Assembly: GCA_016713535.1 (NCBI GenBank)
Contig: JADJOY010000014.1
Coordinates: 302,525-308,603, forward strand
DNA length: 6,079 nucleotides
Reading direction: 5' to 3'
DNA from: JADJOY01 sp016713535 [NCBI: Deltaproteobacteria bacterium]
Lineage (GTDB): Bacteria > JADJOY01
In this document: positions 1 to 5,665 of the stretch, piece after piece
Position numbering within the stretch: the stretch's first letter is position 1
How the letters are laid out: every line of letters starts with the position of its first letter
Translations under genes and position numbers: made by a program
Notes under the pieces: model-generated
The model's input: only the letters and a program-made list of their open reading frames with translations
The model's database searches: none
Told to the model about the DNA's origin: nothing

Positions 1-1
1 G

Positions 2-2184
2 GGGTCCTACCTCACCTGTGGGCTGGCTAGCGTCGCTCCTTCGGAATCCATCGAATCGTCCAACAACTCGCAGCACGCATGGGTGGTCTCCGACCTCAAC
101 TCGGATGGCAAGCTCGATCTGGTTCGAAACGGTGGTAACAACCAGCTCTGCCGTAACCTCGGAGATGGCCACGGCCGGTTCCACGACGTCGCTTGTGTCG
201 CCGCCGGGGCTGGCATCCCTGGGGCGACGGCCGCCGATCTCAATGGCGACCCCTATCCCGACGTCGCATTCACGGTCTTCCAGCCCGTCGGGGCCGTCGC
301 CGTCTCATTGAGCGACGGAGCGGGGGGCTTGGGGGCACCAGCCTATTTCCCGCTTGCACCCGGGACGTATCCCGGCGACGTCGTGGCTGCCGATTTCGAT
401 CGAGATGGAAAAGCCGATGTCGCTGTCCTGACCGGCGCTCTCCAGGTGCTGCGCGGAGATGGAGCCGGTGCGCTAGGAGCCCGACTGCCTACGCTCTCGG
501 CGATGCCCCGAAACGCATGGCCGTCGCTGACTTCAACGGGGATGGTTACGCGGACGTGGCTGTCACGAACGGTAGTTCTGTGGCGAACGGCCCCGGCGAC
601 CTCTCGATTCTGCTCAATGACGGCGCAGGGAAGTTCTTGCCGCAGTCCCGCGTGGCATCAGACGCCCGCCCTGTGGGTCTCGTAGCAGAGGATTTCAACG
701 GCGATGGCAACGCGGATCTCGCCGTAACGCACAACGCGTTCAGCTCCACCAACAACGTCGTGATCTTCGCCGGCGATGGTCACGGCGGATTCGTTCGGGG
801 TTCGTCGATTCCGTTTGCAGGATCCATCCAATCGCTTCAGTCGGCCGACCTGAACGGCGACGGGGTCAGAGACCTGATCGCGGGCGGCTCGGCGCATCTG
901 TGGGTGTTGCTCGGATTCGGCGACGGCACGTTCTTCCAAAGTGATGCCTCCTACGCGCTCGATGCCGATGTCATCGTCACCGGGGACGTGAACAACGACG
1001 ATCGGGAGGATGCGATCGGTTCGGGTTACGGCGGTACGGCGGTGCTGCTCGGCGACGGCGCTGGACATCTGGGAACGGCGACCTTCCTGAGCCTGGTTCC
1101 GAACCCTACGTATCCACAGGGCTGGACGCGCGGAGATTTCGATCGCGATGGGAAGATCGATCTGGTTGCCCAGATGGCTCGGTTGATCTACACGCCGAAT
1201 CCGACCGAGGTGTACGAGCTGCAAGCGATGTTGAGCGATGGATCCGGAGGCTTGCACCCGAAGATCACGACGGTTTCGGAGGGTACATCGCCGCTGGCGG
1301 CCGGAGACTTCAACGGTGACGGGAAGCTCGACGTGTTGCGGGCCGTGCGAACGGGCGGCAGCTTCACCCACGGCGTCAACGTGTTGCTGGGCGACGGAAC
1401 CGGCGGGTTTTCCCCCTTCGGGGCGTTTCAGGATCTGGCGCGCGCGGTGGGCGCCGTGGCTGCGGGCGACGTGAACGAGGACGGGCGCGCGGATGCTGTG
1501 ATCTCCACCGGGCCGGCGGGCGACTTGCTACTCATGTTGGGCAACGCCAACGGGACGCTCAGCGCGCCTGCCGTGGTGTGGTCAGGAGAACCGGCCAATA
1601 ACGACCGCAGTCTGTCCCTGGTGGACGTGGACCAAGACCACCACCTGGACCTGGTACACAATGAGCTCGGGTTTGCTGGCTCGCCCGGGCATCTGCGGAT
1701 CTGGCTTGGGGATGGGGCGGGCGGTTTCGTGCTCGCGACGACGATCGAGACGGTCGGTGGCGAAGTCGCCGTGGGAGACGTGAACGGGGACGGCGCGCCC
1801 GACCTCGTTCAGCATGATACAGCGGACGATTCGCTGAACCCGCCGGCTTCGTATCGGGTGTTCATCGGGGATGGGATCGGCGGCTTCGGCGGGCCGGTGG
1901 AGTCGCCATTCGTCGGTGTGCTGCACGGACTGATGGACGTCGACGGTGACGGAAGGCTCGACCTGATCGCGGTCACGAGCGGCTTCAATCGAGTCGCGCT
2001 CGGAGATGGAGCCGGCCGATTCGTGGCGCAGCGCGACTGCTACACGGTGAACAATCCCTGGCTGGCGCTTCCGCTCGATCTGAACGACGACGGATACGGG
2101 GATTTCGTTCAATCGGACATCTTCGGCCACCTGATCGAGTACTTGGGCGGCCCCGGCGGGGAATTCCTGGACTACGGCCCCTGA
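2..2184 (+). CDS. FG-GAP/VCBS repeat beta-propeller protein, 5'-partial, frameshifted near nt 480
   Basis: The reading frame is open from nt 2 with no start in the window, so the N-terminus and any signal peptide lie to the left. It ends at TGA 2182-2184. Fourteen D-x-[ND]-x-D-G-x-x-D type motifs begin at nt 92, 236, 392, 529, 691, 847, 985, 1135, 1306, 1468, 1624, 1777, 1936 and 2077. Each is paired with a G-D-G-x-G-x-F-like turn. This is the FG-GAP/VCBS repeat (integrin alpha-like propeller blade with a calcium-binding loop). Such proteins are usually secreted or surface-attached; the ligand is unknown. Motifs 7, 11 and the last G-turn are degenerate. The first three motifs are in frame 2 and the rest in frame 1, so about one base is missing between nt 392 and 529. 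The C-terminus ends shortly after the last blade, with no visible sorting domain or membrane helix. Codon use is looser than in pnp. The family call is firm; whether the gene is intact is uncertain. Confidence 0.88.
478..484 (+). other. Apparent single-base deletion (frameshift) in the FG-GAP gene
   Basis: Frame 2 reads repeat-like protein up to about nt 480 (ending GDGAGALGA). Frame 1 takes over with PTAYALGDAPKR and then the next DFNGDG motif. The motif-to-motif distance is a multiple of three everywhere in the gene except between nt 392 and 529, where it is 137. Restoring one base next to the CCC at nt 480-482 rejoins the two halves as an ordinary blade. Both frames happen to stay open across the junction, which could mislead a gene caller into choosing a false N-terminus in frame 1. 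It may be a real mutation or a sequencing/assembly error. Confidence 0.85.
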
Positions 2185-2226
2185 CCGTCGATCGCCGCGA
2201 ACGTGCCGTCGATGGTGGATCGCTCG

Positions 2227-2248
2227 TGGCCCGCGTGAGGGGGGGCCA
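2227..2248 (+). terminator. Weak hairpin after the FG-GAP gene, possible terminator
   Basis: TGGCCC (2227-2232) and GGGCCA (2243-2248) form a perfect 6-bp stem around a 10-base loop, starting 43 bases after the FG-GAP stop codon. No T-rich tract follows, so it is not a canonical intrinsic terminator. It may be a 3'-end-protecting structure, or chance in GC-rich DNA. Confidence 0.25.
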
Positions 2249-2295
2249 GCACCGCGGGGCAGCACGGTTGCCCAGGCGCGACATAGCCAGGTCGT

Positions 2296-2394
2296 ACAGG
2301 CCTGTGTTACGGTTCGCGGCAACTACCGAGATTGGAACGAGAAATGCTTGTCCCTGTGATCGGGACGGCGCGGTCGTTCGCGAAGGGTGAGACC
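2296..2394 (+). promoter_or_regulatory. Presumed rpsO 5' leader with small hairpins
   Basis: The region ahead of rpsO holds a perfect 10-bp palindrome ACAGGCCTGT (2296-2305). It also holds a hairpin GTCCC/GGGAC (2350-2354 with 2362-2366, 7-base loop) and a short CGCG/CGCG hairpin (2369-2372 with 2379-2382, 6-base loop). The last stem ends two bases before the Shine-Dalgarno. In several bacteria S15 represses its own translation by binding structured leaders that differ between phyla; that is known of the family. That this leader does so is inference from position and the presence of stems only. I could not identify a convincing sigma-70 promoter. Confidence 0.3.
2383..2391 (+). promoter_or_regulatory. 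Shine-Dalgarno of rpsO, fixes the start at ATG 2395
   Basis: AAGGGTGAG lies with its GGG (2385-2387) seven bases before ATG 2395. The resulting protein is 89 residues, matching the usual S15 length. An upstream in-frame TTG at 2332 would add 21 residues not found in the family. Confidence 0.75.
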
Positions 2395-2664
2395 ATGGGC
2401 TTGGAGAAGGTGAAGAAGCAAGAAGTGATCACGAGCTACCAGGTGCACGAGAAGGACACCGGGTCGCCCGAGGTCCAGATCGCGCTCCTCAGTGAGCGGA
2501 TTACCTACCTCAACGACCACTTCAAGACGCATGCGAAGGACCACGGCTCGCGCCGCGGCCTCTTGAAGCTGGTGGGTCAGCGGCGCCGCCACCTCGAATA
2601 CCTCAAGCGCACGCGCCCCGAGCGGTACCGCGAAGTCATCAGCCGACTCGGCATCCGGAAGTAA
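2395..2664 (+). CDS. rpsO: 30S ribosomal protein S15
   Basis: The product is 89 residues, the same length as E. coli S15. S15 binds early to the central domain of 16S rRNA (helices 20-22) and helps nucleate 30S platform assembly, alongside S6/S18; it also contacts 23S rRNA in an intersubunit bridge. Family hallmarks are present: DTGSPEVQ at residues 21-28, the H-x-x-D-H-x-S-R-R-G-L block at 46-56, and the Q-R-R-R-H-L-x-Y-L-K-R block at 62-72. His42, Asp49 and Ser52 match the conserved rRNA-contacting triad (41/48/51 in the mature E. coli protein), and Tyr69 is also conserved. The C-terminus is basic (RLGIRK). pnp follows on the same strand after 284 bases, the classical rpsO-pnp arrangement. 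The upstream neighbour is an FG-GAP protein gene rather than the common truB. The identification is secure. Confidence 0.98.
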   Translation: MGLEKVKKQEVITSYQVHEKDTGSPEVQIALLSERITYLNDHFKTHAKDHGSRRGLLKLVGQRRRHLEYLKRTRPERYREVISRLGIRK

Positions 2665-2683
2665 GGATGCCAGAGGACCTCGT

Positions 2684-2702
2684 CCCCGGCCGTTTGCCGG
2701 GG
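2684..2702 (+). terminator. Hairpin 1 of the rpsO-pnp spacer, 3' of rpsO
   Basis: CCCCGGC (2684-2690) and GCCGGGG (2696-2702) form a perfect 7-bp GC-only stem around CGTTT, starting 20 bases after the rpsO stop. The following bases (CGAAGGGGCG) are not T-rich. It could therefore be an attenuator, an mRNA 3'-end stabiliser after processing, or a Rho-independent-like pause rather than a full terminator. Confidence 0.4.
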
Positions 2703-2710
2703 CGAAGGGG

Positions 2711-2736
2711 CGTCGCTCGGAGTGCGCCGAGTGGCG
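2711..2736 (+). promoter_or_regulatory. Hairpin 2 of the rpsO-pnp spacer
   Basis: Positions 2711-2720 pair with 2727-2736 over 10 bp (eight Watson-Crick and two G-U pairs) around a 6-base loop AGTGCG. The presence of G-U pairs points to RNA-level folding, although GC-rich sequence produces such stems easily. No specific role can be assigned. Confidence 0.35.
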
Positions 2737-2747
2737 TCCCGCCCCGT

Positions 2748-2792
2748 GAGGCGCGTGCGGCGTCCGCCGCAGGCGCCTCGCATTCTTTCATC
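2748..2792 (+). terminator. Hairpin 3 of the rpsO-pnp spacer, strong stem with a T-rich tail
   Basis: GAGGCGC (2748-2754) pairs with GCGCCTC (2773-2779). Then comes a single G-G mismatch (2755/2772) and an inner stem TGCGGC (2756-2761) with GCCGCA (2766-2771) around a GTCC tetraloop. That is 13 base pairs in 32 bases. The tail CATTCTTTCATC (2781-2792) is moderately T-rich. Of the structures in this spacer it is the best candidate for a partial intrinsic terminator between rpsO and pnp. By analogy with E. coli, where a terminator and an RNase III site lie between these genes, it could uncouple S15 output from PNPase output. The role is inferred. Confidence 0.45.
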
Positions 2793-2794
2793 CT

Positions 2795-2895
2795 GAGGCG
2801 GTTTCCCCGGAGTGAGGAGCGTGCTCGAGCGTTGCCCGGTCTGGATTCCAGGCCCGGTCGCCCTCGAGGAAGTTCCTCGCTCCGAATGCCGCCTC
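2795..2895 (+). repeat. Long imperfect inverted repeat in the rpsO-pnp spacer (possible dispersed intergenic element or pnp leader stem)
   Basis: Reading the right arm (about 2862-2895) on the reverse strand and aligning it to the left arm (about 2795-2831) gives shared blocks in the same order: GAGGCGG, CGGAG, GAGGA and CTCGAG, with short mismatched or gapped stretches between. Inside lies a smaller hairpin (CTGG 2841-2844 with CCAG 2848-2851, extended outward by G-G/C-C pairs to about 2835-2857). The right arm also has its own local hairpin CGAGGA/TCCTCG (2865-2870, 2874-2879). The whole could fold as a roughly 100-base stem-loop in the pnp leader, of the size that RNase III cuts in the E. 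coli pnp leader. It could equally be a REP/MITE-like dispersed repeat. Confidence 0.5.
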
Positions 2896-2902
2896 GCATC
2901 GC

Positions 2903-2928
2903 GACGCCAGCCTGAGCGGGCCGGCGTC
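2903..2928 (+). promoter_or_regulatory. Hairpin just upstream of the pnp ribosome binding site
   Basis: GACGCC (2903-2908) pairs with GGCGTC (2923-2928). An A-C mismatch and a further three pairs (GCC 2910-2912 with GGC 2919-2921) close a TGAGCG loop. The stem ends four bases before the TGAGGAG Shine-Dalgarno, close enough to influence 30S loading. The position is suggestive; function is not shown by sequence alone. Confidence 0.35.
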
Positions 2929-2932
2929 CGCC

Positions 2933-2939
2933 TGAGGAG
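2933..2939 (+). promoter_or_regulatory. Shine-Dalgarno of pnp
   Basis: TGAGGAG ends nine bases before ATG 2949 and is a strong match to the anti-Shine-Dalgarno. The same 7-mer occurs upstream at 2813-2819 inside the left arm of the long inverted repeat, so both could pair with the CCTC-containing right arm. Confidence 0.8.
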
Positions 2940-2948
2940 ACTTCCATC

Positions 2949-5051
2949 ATGATCCACCGCTTCGAGATCGACCTCGCCGGTCGCACGTTCTCGATCGAGA
3001 CCGGCCGCATGGCCAAGCAGGCCGACGGCGCGGTGTTGTGCCGCTACGGCGAGACGATGGTGCTGGTGGCCGTGGCCGCGGCCAAGGACGCCAAGCCGGG
3101 CGTCGACTTCCTGCCGCTCACCGTCGACTACCGCGAGATGACGTACGCGGCAGGCAAGATCCCGGGCGGCTTCTTCAAGCGCGAGGGGCGTCCCACCGAG
3201 AAGGAGATCCTGACCGCGCGGCTCATCGACCGTCCGATCCGTCCGCTCTTCCCCGAGGGGTTCAACTTCGAGCTCCAGGTGCACTGCATCGTGCTCTCGG
3301 CGGACAAGGACAACGACCCCGACACCGTCGCGCTGATCGGCACCTCGGCGGCGCTGATGCTCTCCGGCATCCCGTTCCAGGGCCCCATCGCGGGCATCCG
3401 CGTGGGTCGCATCAACGGCAAGCTGGTGCTCAACCCGAAGGTGTCGACCCTCGGCGAGAGCGACCTCAACATGGTCGTGGCGGGTGGCCGCAAGGGCATC
3501 ACCATGGTCGAGGGCGGTGGCAAGGAGGTGACGGAGGACGTGCTCCTCGAGGCCCTCTTCCACGCCCAGGACGCGCTCCAGGCCCTCCTCGACATGCAGG
3601 ACCAGCTGCGCGCCGCCGCCGCCAAGCCGGTACGGGCGTTCGTGCCGCCGTCCCGCGACGAGGCGCTGATCGCCCGCGTCCACGCCGTGGGGACCGCTGG
3701 ATACATGGAAGCCGTCCGCATCCCCGCCAAGCACGAGCGCGCCGAGCGCTTCAGCGCCGTGAAGCGCGCGGTGCTCGAGGCGCTCTCGGCCCAGTTCCCG
3801 GACCGCGAGAAGGAGATCAAGGCCGAGCTCGAGGAGCTCAAGTACCAGGTGGTGCGGAAGTTCATGCGCGACGAGAAGATCCGTCTCGATGGACGCGGCC
3901 TCACCGACATCCGCCCGATCAGCTCCGAGGTCGCGCTGCTGCCGCGCACCCACGGCTCGGCGCTCTTCACCCGCGGCGAGACCCAGGCGCTCGCGATCTC
4001 GACCCTCGGCTCGTCGCGCGACGAGCAGCGTGTCGAGGCGCTCTCCGGCGAGTCCTTCAAGCGCTTCATGCTGCACTACAAGTTCCCGCCCTTCAGCGTC
4101 GGCGAGGTCCGCCCGATCCGCGGACCGTCGCGGCGCGAGATCGGCCACGGCGCGCTCGCCGAGCGCGCGCTGGCGGCGGTGATCCCGAGCGAGGACGAGT
4201 TTCCGTACACGATCCGCATCGTGTCCGAGGTCCTCGAGTCGAACGGCTCGTCGTCGATGGCCACGGTGTGCGGCGGCTGCCTGTCGATGATGGACGCGGG
4301 CGTGCCCATCGCGGCGCCGGTCGCTGGCATCGCCATGGGCCTCGTCAAGGAAGAGGGCGAGTTCCTGATCCTCTCCGACATCCTCGGTGACGAGGACCAC
4401 CTGGGCGACATGGACTTCAAGGTCGCCGGCACCGGCAAGGGCATCACCGCGGTGCAGATGGACATCAAGTGCGACGGCCTCGACAAGAACATCCTGGGCC
4501 GCGCGCTGGCGCAGGCTCGCGACGGCCGCATCCACATCCTGAAGAAGATGACCGAGGAGCTGAACGCGCCGCGCGGCCAGATCTCGCCGTATGCGCCGCG
4601 CATCACCTCGATCAGCATCCCGCCCGAGCGCATCAAGGACGTCATCGGCCCGGGCGGCCGCAACATCCGCAAGATCCAGGACGACACCGGCGCGGTGCTC
4701 GAGATCGAGAACGACGGCACCGTGAAGATCTTCGCCGCGGACACGGCCACCGCCGAGCTCGCGATCCAGAAGATCAAGGCCCACACCCAGGAGGCCGAGA
4801 TCGGCAAGATCTACCAGGGTGTGGTCCGGCGCATCATGGACTTCGGCGCCTTCGTCGAGATCCTGCCGGGCATCGACGGGCTGGTGCACATCTCGCAGCT
4901 CGCGCCCACCCGCGTCCAGTCCGTCACCGACATCTGCAAGGAAGGCGACAAGATGCTGGTGAAGGTCCTCGACATCGATCGCCAGGGGAAGATCCGCTTG
5001 AGCCGCAAGGAGGCGATGGCGGAAGAGGGTGATGGGTCGCCCCAGTCCTGA
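2949..5051 (+). CDS. pnp: Polyribonucleotide nucleotidyltransferase (polynucleotide phosphorylase)
   Basis: The 700-residue product is full length for the family. PNPase is a trimeric 3'-to-5' exoribonuclease that uses phosphate to release nucleoside diphosphates; it can also run in reverse to add tails. It acts in mRNA decay and RNA quality control, often with RNase E in degradosomes. Visible domains: first RNase PH-like domain (about 1-140), helical linker (about 145-300), second and catalytic RNase PH-like domain (about 310-540), KH domain (about 553-612, GPGG loop at 567-570) and S1 domain (about 619-690). Active-site signatures are intact: [29 protein letters not shown] (431-437) and [15 protein letters not shown]. 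Asp481 and Asp487 in the last match E. coli Asp486 and Asp492. ATG 2949 has a good Shine-Dalgarno nine bases upstream. A structured spacer precedes it and dut overlaps its 3' end. The identification is secure. Confidence 0.99.
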   Translation: MIHRFEIDLAGRTFSIETGRMAKQADGAVLCRYGETMVLVAVAAAKDAKPGVDFLPLTVDYREMTYAAGKIPGGFFKREGRPTEKEILTARLIDRPIRPLFPEGFNFELQVHCIVLSADKDNDPDTVALIGTSAALMLSGIPFQGPIAGIRVGRINGKLVLNPKVSTLGESDLNMVVAGGRKGITMVEGGGKEVTEDVLLEALFHAQDALQALLDMQDQLRAAAAKPVRAFVPPSRDEALIARVHAVGTAGYMEAVRIPAKHERAERFSAVKRAVLEALSAQFPDREKEIKAELEELKYQVVRKFMRDEKIRLDGRGLTDIRPISSEVALLPRTHGSALFTRGETQALAISTLGSSRDEQRVEALSGESFKRFMLHYKFPPFSVGEVRPIRGPSRREIGHGALAERALAAVIPSEDEFPYTIRIVSEVLESNGSSSMATVCGGCLSMMDAGVPIAAPVAGIAMGLVKEEGEFLILSDILGDEDHLGDMDFKVAGTGKGITAVQMDIKCDGLDKNILGRALAQARDGRIHILKKMTEELNAPRGQISPYAPRITSISIPPERIKDVIGPGGRNIRKIQDDTGAVLEIENDGTVKIFAADTATAELAIQKIKAHTQEAEIGKIYQGVVRRIMDFGAFVEILPGIDGLVHISQLAPTRVQSVTDICKEGDKMLVKVLDIDRQGKIRLSRKEAMAEEGDGSPQS

Positions 5052-5514
5052 CTCCAGCCGCTCTCCGCACGACGTGCCGGTGCGCGTGCAGCGCGTCCGG
5101 CCGTCGTGCAAGGCCCCGCTCCCCCGCTACATGACGGCGGGGGCGGCGGGGATGGACCTCGCCGCCGACCTCGACGATCCGGTCACGCTCGCACCCGGCG
5201 AGCGCCGCGCGATCCCCACCGGCTACGTCTTCGAGATCCCGCACGGCTACGAGCTTCAGATCCGTCCGCGCTCGGGGCTCGCCCTCAAGCACGGCATCAC
5301 GCTCCCCAACAGCCCGGGCACGATCGACAGCGACTACCGGGGCGAGGTGCAGGTGATCCTGCTCAACGCCGGGGCCGAGCCCTTCGAGGTCACCGCCGCG
5401 ATGCGGATCGCGCAGGCCGTGCTCGCGCCCGTGGTGCGCGCGGCGCTGATCGAGGTCGACGACCTGAGCCAGACCGAGCGCGGCGCCGGCGGCTTCGGTC
5501 ACACGGGAAGCTGA
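5032..5514 (+). CDS. dut: Deoxyuridine 5'-triphosphate nucleotidohydrolase (dUTPase)
   Basis: This homotrimeric-type dUTPase converts dUTP to dUMP and pyrophosphate, limiting uracil in DNA and feeding dTMP synthesis. With ATG 5032 it has 160 residues. All five family motifs are present: [12 protein letters not shown] (36-46); [13 protein letters not shown] (78-88); [14 protein letters not shown] (96-106), with Asp99 and Tyr102 matching the catalytic Asp and uracil-contacting Tyr of E. coli (90 and 93); IV, RIAQAVL (125-131); [11 protein letters not shown] (150-159), the mobile P-loop-like tail at the very C-terminus. The start lies 20 bases inside pnp, after GGAAGAGG (5021-5028), which suggests translational coupling. 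GTG 5029 directly precedes it in frame. GTG 5074 would give a shorter N-terminus closer to many homologues, so the start is less certain than the identity. Confidence 0.97.
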   Translation: MGRPSPDSSRSPHDVPVRVQRVRPSCKAPLPRYMTAGAAGMDLAADLDDPVTLAPGERRAIPTGYVFEIPHGYELQIRPRSGLALKHGITLPNSPGTIDSDYRGEVQVILLNAGAEPFEVTAAMRIAQAVLAPVVRAALIEVDDLSQTERGAGGFGHTGS

Positions 5515-5562
5515 CCGGAGCCGCGATGCGCCGATCCATCGTTTCTGCACCGTTGCGGAAAC

Positions 5563-5631
5563 GTAGGGGCGGGGCCGGCCCCCGCCCGCCGGCTGGTGCG
5601 CCGCGTGGGCGGCCACAGGGGCCGCCCCTAC
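5563..5631 (+). repeat. REP/BIME-like palindromic doublet downstream of dut
   Basis: Two units of the form GTAGGGGCGG-N10-CGCCC face each other: one on the + strand at 5563-5587, and its inverted partner at 5607-5631 read on the - strand. Each unit folds into an 8-bp perfect stem with a 5-base loop (GGGCGGGG/CCCCGCCC at 5567-5574 and 5580-5587; GGGCGGCC/GGCCGCCC at 5607-5614 and 5620-5627). The outer 10-bp ends are exact inverted repeats. Paired, inverted short palindromes in an intergenic spacer are the layout of REP doublets (BIMEs) and of some small non-autonomous mobile elements. It lies 48 bases after the dut stop and could also protect or end the pnp-dut transcript. Whether it is dispersed in the genome cannot be seen here. 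Confidence 0.65.
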
Positions 5632-5665
5632 CCCGGACCGCGACCCGTCCTGAACCGCCGTTCGG

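Noticed and set aside
193-480. N-terminal extension of the frame-1 part of the FG-GAP gene
   Set aside because: This stretch in frame 1 is Arg-rich and lacks repeat motifs, whereas frame 2 carries three clear FG-GAP motifs here. The extension is an artefact of the frameshift.
478-484. Programmed ribosomal frameshift in the FG-GAP gene
   Set aside because: There is no slippery heptamer, stimulatory hairpin or Shine-Dalgarno-like stimulator in an obvious position. A simple one-base loss or sequence error is the more economical explanation.
92-2160. Regularly spaced GGCGATGG-like sequence repeats resembling a DNA repeat array or CRISPR
   Set aside because: The repetition is explained by the FG-GAP protein motif (codons for N-G-D-G). 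Intervals vary by whole codons and there are no conserved DNA-level spacers.
2185-2213. Direct repeat CCGTCGAT at 2185-2192 and 2206-2213
   Set aside because: Two 8-base copies in GC-rich DNA with no other structure are compatible with chance.
2267-2310. Possible sigma-70 promoter (TTGCCC with a -10 near GTCGTA or TGTTAC)
   Set aside because: The -10 candidates match poorly and the spacing is wrong for the better one. I would not call a promoter without transcript data.
2332-2394. TTG start giving a 110-residue S15
   Set aside because: The 21 extra residues are not part of the S15 family, and ATG 2395 has a good Shine-Dalgarno and gives the usual 89 residues.
3038-4390. 450-codon + strand frame overlapping pnp
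   Set aside because: It is an out-of-frame Arg/Gly/Pro/His-rich shadow of the pnp coding sequence with no recognisable motif.
2577-5111. Very long open frame on the - strand (844 codons) antisense to rpsO/pnp
   Set aside because: It is a shadow of pnp created by strong G/C third-position bias. The translation is rich in Asp/Arg/His/Leu/Val and has no domain signature, while the + strand encodes an intact PNPase.
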